64,000 bases of DNA from Quercus robur (Eukaryota; Streptophyta; Magnoliopsida; Fagales; Fagaceae), in contig NC_065535.1 of NCBI RefSeq assembly GCF_932294415.1, positions 92,272,862 to 92,336,861 on the forward strand. The letters run 5' to 3'. The notes below the pieces were generated by a model that saw nothing but the letters and a program-made list of their open reading frames with translations, was not told where the DNA came from and made no database searches. A program made the translations under genes and the position numbers. Positions 52,751 to 64,000 of this stretch are shown here, one piece after another; position 1 is the stretch's first letter, and each line of letters begins with the position of its first letter.

Positions 52751-53248
52751 CCTCCATCGTGCATAAGAGGGGAGGGGGGGAACAACAACGAAACAACAGG
52801 AAAGGAAAGAAAGAGTGAACATAACAACCCCGAAAGGGAATAAGAAAAAGAAAGAAAAATAGAGAGAGTAGGCAAGAGCGTGATAGCAGGCATGCACCAA
52901 TAGGCTAATTCTTTCTTTCCCTCTAAAAGCCTACCCTCTAGTAAGAATTAAGGATTTTGGGCATAAGCCATTTAGGCTCATTCTCTCAAAGTAGGTAATT
53001 TCTGTGGCAGGATCTTCCTTGAGGTTACCCACATTGAGGAATTGGTCCCTTCTTGGTCTTAGCTCTATAAGACAACCAAGCACGATAGACTAACCATTTC
53101 CTCCTTTGTTTCATTGATTAGGCATTGGTGTTATTTCTCCCTTATTATTATTATCTTATTTATATTGCATTTATATTGCTGCATTGCTTTACCTTCTATT
53201 CCACTCAATATTTTCTGCTTTCCGGCTAACAATAAGCGTACTTCCTTT

Positions 53249-53580
53249 TAAGGATGGCAATCGAGCGGGGCGGGACGAAAGGATGGGGTCTTTATCCCTA
53301 CCTTGAATGGTTTTATCTTGCCCCATCCCCGCCCCGCCCCGCCCCGCCTCGCATGACCGGGAAAACTTTCTCACCCCATCCATAACCCTTGGGGCCCTGC
53401 CCCAACTTGTAAAACTCCACTTTCTGTTAATTTGCCTTACAACTAGTACAATTTTTTTAGTGAAACCTATTTCATTAATAAAAATATACTTGAAATTACA
53501 ACTAAATTTATCCTATCAAATCAAATCAATTTTTAGAAAAAATTGAATAATATATCCAAGTGTTTAACAAGACAATCACC

Positions 53581-53612
<32 letters not shown>

Positions 53613-53912
53613 ATAGTATAACACATAACAAAATAAAGCCAAAGAACCACATTGGGTAGAATAAAATAAGTTAATAGTGATATGTTTATTTAAATAGTAG
53701 GGTTTTAGGATATGAAAAATTTACAATTATAACCCTTAGCAACACGGGGCGTGGTGGAGACAGGGAGGGGCAGGGCGGGGTGGGTCTAAAAAGTCTAAAC
53801 CCATCCCCGCCCCGTCTCGTGGTGTGGGGATAAAATCTTGCCCCATCCCTGCCCCACCACCTTTACGGGAGGGGGAAAACTCGCGTGGGGCGAAGTGGGG
53901 AGGGGCGGGTTT
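53249..53912. mobile_element. GC-rich nested insertion
   Basis: Begins taaggatggcaatcgagcgg and is packed with ccccgccccgcc and ggggcgggg words at both ends around an AT-rich core with a 30-base A run (53580-53609). The start resembles the TAGGGATGGCAA terminus of plant hAT-like elements. The right inverted terminus and a TSD are not visible, so class and ends are tentative. Confidence 0.45.
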
Positions 53913-54840
53913 ATTATTGTTATATTATATCTGTTTACCATAACCCTTTTGTAACAGTTTTCTCTGCCGTGGGAATGTCACCAAAGCTTTAGCAAAGGGG
54001 CCTCAATTTGTGCACAAGTCAGTTTGGGGTGTGTTGTAGCCAAGTCGGTCTTGACTCTCCTACCCAGAACCTTTAGGCCATAGTGTGGTAGGAGGCAACC
54101 CAGCCCGTAGTTGCAAAAAGGCCCACCACAAGGGTTAATCTCTACTATAAGAACTTCAATTGTACTTCGTGGATTTTTCCTTGAACTTCAATTATACTTA
54201 GTAAATTTTTATTTATTTATTTATAGAAATCATACTTCATGGATTTTGCCTTCAGGGTTGATGCTATACCCCCATTGAGTGATTTTTCATTGGATTTTCG
54301 CTTCATAAACATATTGTTGTGTTCCTTTTTTCTTTTTTCTTTTTTTTGTTCCACACTTTTATTTTTGGCAATATTGTTTATGTCGCTTAATTAAACGAAT
54401 TTATTCCTTTTCATTCATAATTGGTTAATTAATTAATTTGGCTTAAATTTAGTGTAAAAGTAATCAACTGATGTCTAAATTCCTAACACACCTTATGTGC
54501 TATATCCTTCCATAGCACAACAACCTTTCCATTTTTTTTTTGGCGCAAAGCACCTTTTAGTCCCTACATTTTCAGGTGATTCTCATTTTAGTTTCTACAA
54601 AATTTTCTTTTTATTAAATTGTGTAATTTATGCTTGTTGAGGAACACCCTGAAAAAAATTCCTAGAGCTGCCACTGAATAGAACAAGAATATGTTTCATG
54701 AGTGACACTAGAGATATTACAAATTTTATTATATATGTCTTTCAAACTATCATAAAAAAAAATAAAAAATACTTAATATATTTATTTATTATGTTGTTAA
54801 TAATATACCAATCATATTCATGTCACATTAATTTGTAAAC

Positions 54841-55778
54841 TATTAGAGATATATTAGCCCATTAGCATAGGCCCAAGCCTAATTCTACTTTGTGTGCAAG
54901 CCAATTCTCCTACTTGTATTATAAGTCTATTAGTCTAGAGTTTAGTCTACTATATATACACATGTTATGATTCATTATAACACAGGATTTGTACTACACT
55001 ATAATATATTATTGATGTAGCCCTTTAGGGTTTCCTCCATGGATGTAGGCCGTTAGGCTGAACCACGTAACTTTCGTATGTTATTGTGTTTTATACTTTA
55101 TGCTTTCGCTTCCGCATCTATACTAGCATATTCAACATGGTGTATCAATGCTAATATTTAACATGGTATCAGAGCCACCTTCTTGTGGCCATGGTTTTCT
55201 GTCCTTGCGGTATATTTAAGAGCAATCTTTGTCTTCCTTGGTGTTTTTTTCGCTGCGTTCATCTTCTTTGGTTTCCTATTGCTGCCGTCAAAACTCTCCG
55301 GTACAATCAAGCTACCATTAGAAGTCGCATCAACACTGCAAAACCATTGCCTTCCTCAAACTACCGTCACAGAGCCAAACTTCATTCAAGGGATCTTCTC
55401 AACCTTATCAAATCTCAAGATTTCATCAAACTTCCATCTTGAGTTTGAGAGGGGGTGTTAGAGATATATTAGCCCATTAGCATAGGCCCAAGCCTAATTC
55501 TACTTTGTGTGCAAGCCAAGTCTCCTACTTGTACTAGAAGTCTATTAATCTAGGGTTTAGTCTACTATATATACACATGTTATGATTCATTGTAACATAG
55601 GATTTGTACTACACTATAATATATTATTGATGTAGCCCTTTAGGGTTTCCTTCGTGGATGTAGGCCGTTAGGCTGAACCACGTAACTTTCGTATGTTATT
55701 GTGTTTTATACTTTATGCTTTCGCTTCCGCATCTATACTAGCATATTCAACATGGTGTATCAATGCTAATATTTAACA
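54841..55778 (+). mobile_element. TRIM retrotransposon, complete (938 bp)
   Basis: Two 323-bp direct LTRs (54841-55163 and 55456-55778) differ at about ten positions. The right one starts TGTTAG and both end TTTAACA; the left start has decayed to TATTAG. Directly after the left LTR is TGGTATCAGAGCC (55164-55176), the primer-binding site for initiator methionine tRNA. Directly before the right LTR is the polypurine tract gagtttgagaggggg. TAAAC flanks the whole at 54836-54840 and 55779-55783. The 292-bp interior cannot encode gag or pol, so it moves with borrowed proteins. The 92-codon frame inside is not a known protein. Confidence 0.92.
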
Positions 55779-55909
55779 TAAACATTTTGCAAATTAGCAC
55801 AAATTATTAAATTTAAGACTCATGTCACCCAAAAGGTTAACAGGTCACATTGGTGGAGCAATCGGTTCAATCCTTCTTCTTTCTTTCTTTCTTTTATTTT
55901 TTATTTTTT

Positions 55910-55946
<37 letters not shown>

Positions 55947-56011
55947 ATCGGTTCAATCGTAATCCTTCATGTCACCACTATCAGCCAAATAAAATCTAGA
56001 AGTAGGTAAAT

Positions 56012-56069
56012 TAAGTAATTCTTTTTTCTTTTTTTTTGTTTCTCAAAAAAAAAAAGGTAATTCTTTTTT
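56012..56069 (+). mobile_element. poly(A)-tail micro-insertion
   Basis: AAGTAATTCTTTTTT (about 56013-56027) and AGGTAATTCTTTTTT (56055-56069) flank ctttttttttgtttctc plus 11 A. The TTCTCAAAA junction matches that of the insertion at 21048. Confidence 0.6.
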
Positions 56070-56769
56070 GGTATAGAGTAAACCTCAATAGACAAATGAA
56101 GTTGATCAATAGTCCATATGGGAGGGATCCAAAATTGGATCTTTTCGTTGGACCAACCAGGTACATAGCTGCCAGTTAGTGTGTGTGAGAATGAGATATA
56201 GAGGGAGACAAAGACAAAGAGAGTTTACACCGAGCCCCAAAGTACTTAAGGGAAAACAGATTGTAAGGACAAGAAAAACTGGTCGTAGGTAAGGCCACGG
56301 AATATTCCTAAAAAAAATGCTAAAATTATTACTAATTTTACTATAAAAGGTTTATAAACTTATGTGATAATAAATTTGATGGATGTCATTTCAGGAACAT
56401 AATAAATAAATGTATGAATTGCGACTTGTGTTAATCTAATATTAACGAAGGAAAAAAAAATCTGATGTACCTAGAAAAGCAATGGAAAGGGCAGTGGACA
56501 TGTATGGTTTTTTCAATATGCTGTGGAGTATGATTTTATGCGCGTCTAAAGACAAGGATGATTAAATCTTGGCCTCTTGGGAGTAACTGCTCCCAAAACA
56601 ATTATAGAAGCCTCAATAGTCAATACTCAATAGTAAAGCAGGTGTAGAAAAGAAACACATATTTCATAATTTTAATGTTAAGGTTCAAATCACCTCCCCC
56701 AACTATCGAGTTATCAAAATCTATATTTATATTAATATTTAAAAGTTGAAGTCTAGCATGTCGGTCCCT

Positions 56770-57160
56770 TAAGTCCACTACGTTCATTTTGGTCCACTTC
56801 TATCCATTTCGGTCCACTTTAGTCCATTTGGTCCATTTGGTCCATTTCGGTCCACTTTGGTTCATTTGGTCCAGTTCGGTCCGTTCCGTCCACCGTCCCA
56901 TTTTCGTCCACTTCGGTCCTTTTTAGTTTAATTTGGTCCATTTAGTCTACTTAGGTATATTCGGTCCACCGCAGTCAATTCGGTCTATTTCGGTCCTCTT
57001 CGGTCCCTTCATTCCCTTTCGGTCCCTTTTGGTCCATTTCGATCTAATTTGGTCCATTTAGTCCACTTTAGTCTATTCAGTCCAGTTCAGTCTATTTGGT
57101 CCATTCGGTCAATTTTTCCCACTTTGGTCCATTTTAGTCTACTATGGTCCACTTCAATGA
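56770..57160. repeat. degenerate GGTCCA-rich minisatellite
   Basis: More than thirty copies of a 9-12 bp word (ttcggtccact, ttggtccattt, ttcagtccag) run head to tail with irregular spacing. The word returns in short form near 57450-57500. The sequence is non-coding. Confidence 0.85.
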
Positions 57161-57878
57161 TGCATTGTGAGGAGATATTTGTGTAGAAAGACTAAGAGGA
57201 GTTATTTCATTAACAATTATGCCACATTCTCAACGTAGTGTACGTTTAGATATTGCTTATTTTGTTGAAAATTGAAAAAAAAAATTACTATTCATGCACG
57301 GGTTACTGTTCATTTGCCTACTTGCACTGTTCATGTCTCATGAACAGTGCAAGAGGCGTTGGTCCTTTAAAAAAAAAAAGGCCAAAAACGCAAATGCATC
57401 TGACACAAATGCAAACCAAATGGACACGTAATGTTGGTAGGTTCTTGATTTAGTCTACTTCAGTCCATTTGGTCTATTTCAGTTCATTCAGTCTACTTCA
57501 GTGATACATTGTTAGGAAATGTTTGTGTAAAAAGAGGAGTTGTTTCATTGACAATTATGTCGCATTCTCAGTATAATGTTGGTAGGTTCTTAATAAAATT
57601 ATATTTTTCTTATGTTTTTAAAGTATTATGTTTTTTTTCTAATATAAAATAAATGATAGTTTTACTTATATTTGCTTCAGCTTTAAGTCATTCAAGACTT
57701 ATAGAGAATGAATCGTTTGTAAGGAATATTAGAAACAAATTCCAACCACAAATTATATTATCCACAAAATATCTCATCTTATATAATAATTGGATGTAAT
57801 ATGTTTTATTGCAAAAAAAACTTATAAAATTTAAAACACTTTCAAATAACAAATATAGATAACTTAATTACTTTATTC

Positions 57879-58437
57879 AAAAAAGCCCGAGCACAATATC
57901 ATATATTCAATTACTTTATTGTTTTCTTAAAAGTGAAAACAGATTCACAGTTTCACACCTTTCCTGTTGCAAATAAAATAACCAAACAAAACAAAATTCA
58001 CACAAACGGCCTTGACCACCCTCCCAGCAAAAGCCATACAAACACAACAATAAAATATTTCCAAAAAACATGTCCAAATATAAACAAAACCGTAAACCTG
58101 AAAAAAAGTTTAAAAAAAAGAAAGAAAGAAAAAAAGAATTTCTTGGATTGGGAAGAATCGGAAGAAATAGAAAATTCCTGAAATTAATTTATTAGGTAAC
58201 AAGTCAGATAATGACAAAAGGATCGGCCTGGCTCACATTTTTTCCCACATAATCCACTATATTAAATAAATTTTGATTCTAGCTTTACTCTTCTCCAAAT
58301 AAGTTCTAAACTACTAATTATATTAAACAAGTTCTTGTCTACAAAATCATTAATTTAATTTTTTTTTTTTATTAATTAATCATATATAGTATATAAATAT
58401 TTTCTGTCAAACTTTACTGTACATTGTTGGGTTTAAG

Positions 58438-58472
<35 letters not shown>

Positions 58473-59562
58473 AGGACACGGTTTGGTCCTAAACCCAAAA
58501 GTTAAAATGATCTAGGCCCAAAGAGCCTAATACAATGAATTTGTAAAGAGTAAGTTGGAAAATTAGACTCTAATGAGTTAGATAGCGATTATAGTGGGTT
58601 CAAATGACAAAAAAGTAAAAGTGGACTGGTTGTATCTAATGAAAATCATCCTCGGCATAGTTTGAGGAGATTAGTTCTGGTATATAATTCTTGGAGTTTA
58701 TTACAAGTATAGTTCTTATTGCTACAGTGTTTCTCCCTTAATTCTTTGATCCTTTTCCTTCAAGGTATTCTTTCTGTTTTATACTATCTTCCTTCTTTCA
58801 TCTCTACTGTCCATGTGTAGGGTAGATTGCTGGTGTTGATCATTGTCCCATCAACACCTTCCTGAAGTCTTTGGTAATAGCTGTAAGGCTCAAAATTATT
58901 ATTCATGTATCACCTCCACATTAATGTGGCTAGTTGGTTAGGTGTAGAGCATTCAATGCGGTGGTAGCAGCTTTCTCTTTAGATATTTTAGGACTTCCCT
59001 CTATCCTGTGCTTCTGTGATGCTTATCCGTATCAATAGAATCTCCTAGAATGTTGCCCTTAATGGTAGACCACCCCTTTGGACCTTGGCTTTGATCAGCC
59101 GATGAGGTATTCATCCTTAGACCACCCTCATGGACCCTTATGATCAAAACTAACCTCTTCACTTACTAACACGGACTCCCCTGATAATGTTCACTCCTCC
59201 TCGGACTACTTCATGTCCTTAGATTCGGCCCAATATATACATAGATATATATTGCTGGGCCTAACACCCTTATAATATATATAATTGGGTTCAAGTTACA
59301 CCTAGTATAATTGTAAGTAATGTTACACCACTTAATATTTTTTAATTTGATATAAATGTTGACAAATCCACCATTAGATTATAGTATCTTTGTATATTCT
59401 TCATACTTGCACAATTTCAAGGTGATTAAAGATTAATAGTCATGTCATCAATCAATTTTTTAAATTCACATTTTTGTAGTTTAAAATAATGTATAAAAGA
59501 TGAGTTTATAGATCGAATGGTAAATAACATCAAATTGACATGAAAATTACTAAGAATGTTAA
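57879..59562. repeat. large direct repeat, left copy
   Basis: From caaaaaagcccgagcacaat the sequence matches 63001-64000 nearly base for base (attcacacaaacggccttga, ttaggtaacaagtcagataa, attgggttcaagttacacct). It is interrupted by the LTR-like insert at 58469-59272. The right copy continues past the window end. Confidence 0.85.
58469..59272. mobile_element. solo LTR-like insertion in a TA tract
   Basis: About 800 bp beginning TGTAAGGACACGG and ending near GGGCCTAACACCC, present in the left copy of the direct repeat. At 63708-63718 the right copy reads straight from the TA tract into aattgggttcaag. The paralogous empty site shows it is an insertion. Because it lies in TA repeats the target duplication cannot be read. 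It has no coding sequence. Confidence 0.6.
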
Positions 59563-61265
59563 GAACATATAGAGGATTGGATTTAAGTTACACTAGGTAT
59601 AATTTTAAGCAATATTATACCACTTAATAACTTGATATAGAATTCATATTTTGAAAATCCCATCGTTGAATTACATATTCTATATGTTCTTAACATTCCT
59701 GCCAATTTCTATGTTAATTGGATGTTATTTACTATTCGACTATAAACTCATTTTTTATGCATTGATGTTAAGTTATTGGCATGAATGTTAATAACATATA
59801 AAATATATAATTCAACGATGAGATTTTCAATGAATTCTATATTAAATTATTGGGTGGTATAACATTACTTAGAATTACACCAAGTATAACTCTTATCAAA
59901 AGTACTCTTTCCTCCTTACCTACATACTTCCTTTCCCTTTTGCCTTTACCTGGGAAGGTGGCAAATCGTATGGAGAAGTTACAACGTGATTTTCTGTGGA
60001 GTGGTATTAATGGTGACTCTAAATTACATTTAGTCAGTTGGGCTCAAGTTTGTAAGCCGCTACAGGTTGGAGGGTTGGGTATTAGACGATTGAGGAGTTT
60101 TATTTCTGCTTTGTTAGGAAAATGGTTATGGAGGTATGGCATGGAGACCGATGCTCTATGGAGGAGGGTTATTAAGGTGAAATATGGGAATGATTGGGGT
60201 GGTTGGTGCACGAAAAAGGTGACCAGTGCGTATGGTGTTAGTTTGTGGAGACATATTAGGAGTGGTTGGATGAGTTTTTCTAAACTACTTCTGTATGATG
60301 TGGGGGATGGTACTAGAGTGAAGTTTTGGAAGCATGTGTGCTGTGGAGATCGTACTCTCTAAGAGGCTTTTTCGGAATTTTATTGTATTAGTAGAATAAA
60401 GGATTCTTCAATAGCGGAGGTGATGTGTTGGTCTGGTGGGAGGATTCATTGAGATGCCAAATTTTGTCGTCCTCCACAAGATTGGGAACAAGAATCCTTT
60501 GATCTGTTTATGGATATGGTCTACTCTTCGACGATACGGGGTTTGGGTTCGGATCGGGTGTGTTGGAAGCCAGCAAGGAGTAGAGGTTTTGAGGTTAGAG
60601 GATTCTATCTTTTCTTCTACCCTTCTACCATCTTATCCTTCCCTTGGAAGATGATTTGGAAATCGAAGGTTCCTCCAAGGGTAGCTTTCTTTTCATGGTC
60701 TGCTTCCTTAGGTAAGATTTTAACAACAGATAACCTTCGCAAATGACGCGTGCTAGTTCTTGATTGGTGTTATATGTGTAAGAATTGTGGGGAGTCAGTG
60801 GATCATCTTCTTCTTCATTGCCCCATTGCTTGTGAGTTGTGGTCGTTGGTGTTTTGTTTGTTTGGAATTCATTGGGTTATGCCTTAGAAGGTTATTGGGT
60901 TGTTTGAATCTTGGCAGGGTAAATTTGGACGACATAGAAATATAGAGTTGTGGAGAATTGTGCCTCATTGCTTGTTATGGTGTATTTGGCACGAAAGGAA
61001 TGCTAGAAGCTTCGAGGGTTGTGAACGCTCTATGTTAGGGATTAAGTCTTCTTTTTTTACACACTCTGCTTGATTGGAGTGTGGTCTTTTGTCGTTTTTC
61101 TTGTTCTTCCCTTCCTGTTTTACTTAATCATTGTAATCTTGGTTATTGATTTATGCCCCCATAGTACATTCCCAATGTACTCGGGTTGGCTGTTTTTCGT
61201 TTTTTAATAAAATTTTCGTTACTTATCAAAAAAAAGTATAACTTTTTTTTAGAATAACCAGGTGT
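59281..61265. mobile_element. foldback MITE split by a LINE
   Basis: The left end gggttcaagttacacct (about 59287) pairs with the right end aggtgtaacttgaattc (about 61240-61258). Subterminal blocks also pair (taagtaatgttacaccactt with tggtataacattactta). Within it, 59560-59720 holds a second partial copy in inverted orientation around tatgttcttaacatt. The LINE at 59892-61233 sits in the right arm, and the remaining element is about 640 bp. Confidence 0.6.
59892..61233 (+). mobile_element. 5'-truncated LINE (C-terminal RT region and zf-RVT)
   Basis: Flanked by AAGTATAACT at 59882-59891 and 61234-61243 and ending cttatcaaaaaaaa. The reading frame starts inside the reverse-transcriptase C-terminus ([20 protein letters not shown], then [11 protein letters not shown]). 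It continues through [11 protein letters not shown] and the zinc-knuckle region (WKSKVPPRVAFFSW, then [19 protein letters not shown] near 60765-60825). Stops at about 60361, 60744 and 60883 break it. It is a dead 1.34-kb copy of an L1-like plant LINE. Confidence 0.88.
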
Positions 61266-63000
61266 AACTTGAATTCAACCTTTATATATATACACACACA
61301 CACACGCCTAACTAGATACGGAGAGTTTTGAAAGTTTGGTAGTTGCAATTATGGATAGAACTTTTGGTATGTACTTTTTCAATTTGTCTGTTTGTATCCT
61401 CAGTTTTAGGACTTTGGAAATACTGCAAACTATAAATAAAGAGTAGTTATAGTACTATATAAAATACTATAATTTTTGTTACAATTTTTACTACAATTAT
61501 CTTACGTGTCAGATTGTAACTGGTTATTTGTCATTTTTATATGAACCTACCACTTTTTCTCTACCACTCACATTCTGAAATGTGAATAGTTATGATATTT
61601 TATGTGGTCTTAGAATTTTTGATAAATAAACACTTCTAAGTTGAAATTCCTTATTTGGAGTGATTGTTTCAAAACCTTGACAGGGAATGAAAAATTGAAA
61701 TAAAATAAAATTATACCATCTAAATTGATTAATTATTATTTTACTCCTATAAATTTATTTTTGTCTTTTTGGTCTTATAAATCTATTAGAAAAAAAAAAA
61801 AAAAAAAAATTTGGGGGAAGGAGTGGGGTCAAACTTGAGCATGATAATAAATACTTTAAGCCATACACCTACCCACTAAGGTGGTTTTTATTTATTTTTT
61901 ATTTTTTTAGTGTAAAAAATACTAAATATTTTGTTTTTGAAAACTATTTTTGTTAAAAAGCCTCTATACTAAACTTATTTAGTAATGTAGCCTCTTTTTG
62001 GAACTTGACTTTCTCAAAATTAAGTTCAAAGTTAGTTTCACTAAAGTGGAGTTCTATGAAATTCAGTTATATGTGGCAAACGAGAAACTAAATTTTCTCA
62101 AAACTTGAGTTAAACGTTCCGCTAAATTGTAGAGAACTTGATTTTGGTGAAATCAAGTTTCATGTTGGAAATCAACTTTTCAGAAAATTGAGTTCCAAAA
62201 TGAGGTTATATAACTAAGGACTAAACTTAGATATAATACTTTAGATGTTGTTCCTTAGGTTCCTCTCTTAAAATTTAGCCATGTGGCTACTTATCTAAAA
62301 AATTCACTTTCATCCCATAAGAAAAAATTCACATGGCAGAATTTTAAAAAGGGAACTTAAGGAATAGTATCTAAATACTGTACCTAAGTCTTGCCCTATA
62401 GCTAAATAAGTTGCAATAAAGGTTTTATAACAAAATAATTTTAAAAACTAAAATATTTAGCAAAAAAAGGCCAACTAAGATACTGAAAATGATTATTTTC
62501 ATTTTAAATAAGTAAGTTGGGGTAGCATTTGCTATTAGTATGTTACCCCCATAAGTCCTTCTGTCCATAACTCTTGTTAATTAATAAAATTTTCTTTTTA
62601 AATATTAAAAACAATTAAAGCTTCTTTAAAAAATATAGCAAATTACATTTTTTAAATTTAGTCAATTATCACTTTGATTATTTTCAATGAGCAAACTACA
62701 CTGCACTAGCACCTTGGCATGCAAATGGCTACTAAATGGCTAGTAGGTAGTCCACGTCAGCTCTTGCCGCACATGAAACTGTAGCCTTAAGAAATCTCGA
62801 GTCTCTGAGACTCGAGATTCTAGTTTACAAATATATTTATAAAATATGCCAACTAATAAAATTGTTCCGAAAATTATGCCAAATGCCAGAAAAACCCAAT
62901 TCTTGTGGATCATCTCAGCAGTGAGACTTGAGAGATTTTCATGTTTGATAGTTTTTACACATGTAATAAAGCCTATGGCAAGTCACCACATCTCCGAGCT
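61266..63000. other. intergenic, no gene seen
   Basis: AT-rich DNA with (CA)n near 61292-61304, an A run at about 61791-61809, reiterated aacttgatttt/aaattgagttcc words at 61995-62190, and the palindrome at 62789-62817. No coding region. Confidence 0.5.
62789..62817. repeat. perfect short palindrome
   Basis: aatctcgagtctc and its exact reverse complement gagactcgagatt are separated by a single T. A 13-bp stem with almost no loop. Confidence 0.85.
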
Positions 63001-64000
63001 CAAAAAAGTCCGAGCACACTATCATATATTCAATTACTTTATTGTTTTTTGAAAAGTGAAAACAGATTCACAGTTTCACACCTTTCTTGTTGCAAATAAA
63101 ATAACCAAAAAAAACAAAATTCACACAAACGGCCTTGACCACCCTCCCGGCAAAAGCCATACATATATATAATTACTTTATTGTTTTTTGAAAAGTGAAA
63201 ACAGATTCACAGTTTCACACCTTTCTTGTTGCAAATAAAATAACCAAAAAAAACAAAATTCACACAAACGGCCTTGACCACCCTCCTGGCAAAAGCCATA
63301 CAAACACAACAATAAAATATTTCCAAAAAACATGTCCAAACATAAACAAAACCGTAAACCTGAACATAAGTTAAAAAAAAAAGAAAGAAAAAAAAACAAT
63401 TTTTTTCTTGGATTGGGAAGAACCGGAAGAAATAGAAAATTCCTGAAGTTAATTTATTAGGTAACAAGTCAGATAATGACAAAAGGAAGCCTGGCTCACA
63501 TTTTTTTCCACATAATCCACTATACTTAATAAATTTTTATTCTAGCTTTACTCTTCTCCAAATAAGTTCTAAACTACTAATTATATTAAACAAGTTCTTG
63601 TCTACAAAATCATTAATTTAATTTTTTAATTTATATTTATTAATTAATCATATATAGTATATAAATATTTTCTGTCGAGCTTTACTGTACATTGCTGAGT
63701 TTAAGTCATATATATAAAATTGGGTTCAAGTTACACCTAATGTAACTGTAAGTAATGTTACATCACTTTATGTTTTTTAATTGGATGTGAATGTTGACAA
63801 ATCCACCATTAGATTATACTATCTTTGTATATTCTCTATACTTGCACAATTTCAAAGTAATCAAAGATTAATAGCCATGTCATCAATTAATTTTTTAAAT
63901 TCACATTTTTGTAGTTTAAAATAATGCATAAAAGATGACTTTATGGATCGAATGGTAAATAACATCTAATTGAAATGAAAATTGCCAAGAATGTTAAGAA
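63001..64000. repeat. large direct repeat, right copy, with internal duplication
   Basis: Matches 57879-59562 without the LTR-like insert. A segment of about 130 bp (ttactttattg...gcaaaagccatac) is itself duplicated in tandem at about 63036-63163 and 63172-63301. From 63718 it holds the left part of the same foldback MITE and is cut by the window edge. Confidence 0.85.

Larger units (their letters stand above)
51594..54130 (+). mobile_element. solo LTR of a large LTR retrotransposon
   Basis: Starts TGTTGATGCCC and ends GGCCCACCACA, flanked by exact 5-bp AGGGT at 51589-51593 and 54131-54135. Inside are many purine-rich words with ggccca and agcccaa, and a promoter-like TATAAAAGGG at about 52740. 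It has no reverse transcriptase, PBS or second LTR. A GC-rich block at 53249-53912 appears nested in it, leaving about 1.87 kb of LTR proper. Open frames inside it are not genes. Confidence 0.75.

Noticed and set aside
55183..55461. 92-codon hydrophobic frame
   Set aside because: It is the interior of the TRIM element between PBS and PPT, which does not encode protein in such elements.

Overview
The window is nuclear DNA of a flowering plant. It has AT-rich intergenic sequence, GT-AG introns, plastid-targeted genes and abundant plant-type transposable elements. The protein sequences and the LTR, SINE and MITE families suggest a woody dicot. An oak-like (Fagaceae) genome is my best guess, but I cannot confirm the species.

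Five protein genes are supported. On the minus strand are exon 1 of a ZEITLUPE/ADAGIO blue-light F-box gene (3897-4138; the rest lies beyond the left edge) and an intronless P-class PPR gene of 852 aa (8388-10946). On the plus strand are a 13-exon homogentisate phytyltransferase gene (VTE2/HPT1, tocopherol synthesis; 23503-30793) and two tandem plastid fibrillin (PAP/FBN3-like) genes (36626-41141 and 42637-48324). HPT and the fibrillins both concern plastid lipids and antioxidants. Their adjacency is not evidence of co-regulation.

The HPT gene as printed has a one-base insertion in a T run of exon 7, which shifts the frame. Its last intron and last exon were segmentally duplicated about 4 kb downstream (29851-31771 versus 34096-35707), leaving a pseudo-exon whose stop codon is lost. 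The duplicates serve as filled/empty-site controls. A solo LTR with a 5-bp target duplication is in both copies, so it is older than the duplication. A hAT-type MITE and a poly(A)-only retroinsertion are each in one copy, so they are younger.

The rest is transposon-rich intergenic DNA. It holds three further probable solo LTRs (13186-14667, 51594-54130, 58469-59272), a complete TRIM element with LTRs, primer-binding site, polypurine tract and TSD (54841-55778), and a 5'-truncated LINE with TSD (59892-61233) nested in a foldback element. It also holds two antisense LINE remnants in introns, a tRNA-derived SINE, hAT-like MITEs with 8-bp TSDs, several foldback MITEs, and tandem repeats including a GGTCCA-rich minisatellite. 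A recurring pattern is tiny insertions that are little more than a LINE 3' tail plus poly(A), flanked by 7-16 bp target duplications, at seven or more sites.

I saw no tRNA or rRNA gene, CRISPR array or operon-like system. Stretches not listed as features are AT-rich with no open reading frame I can support.
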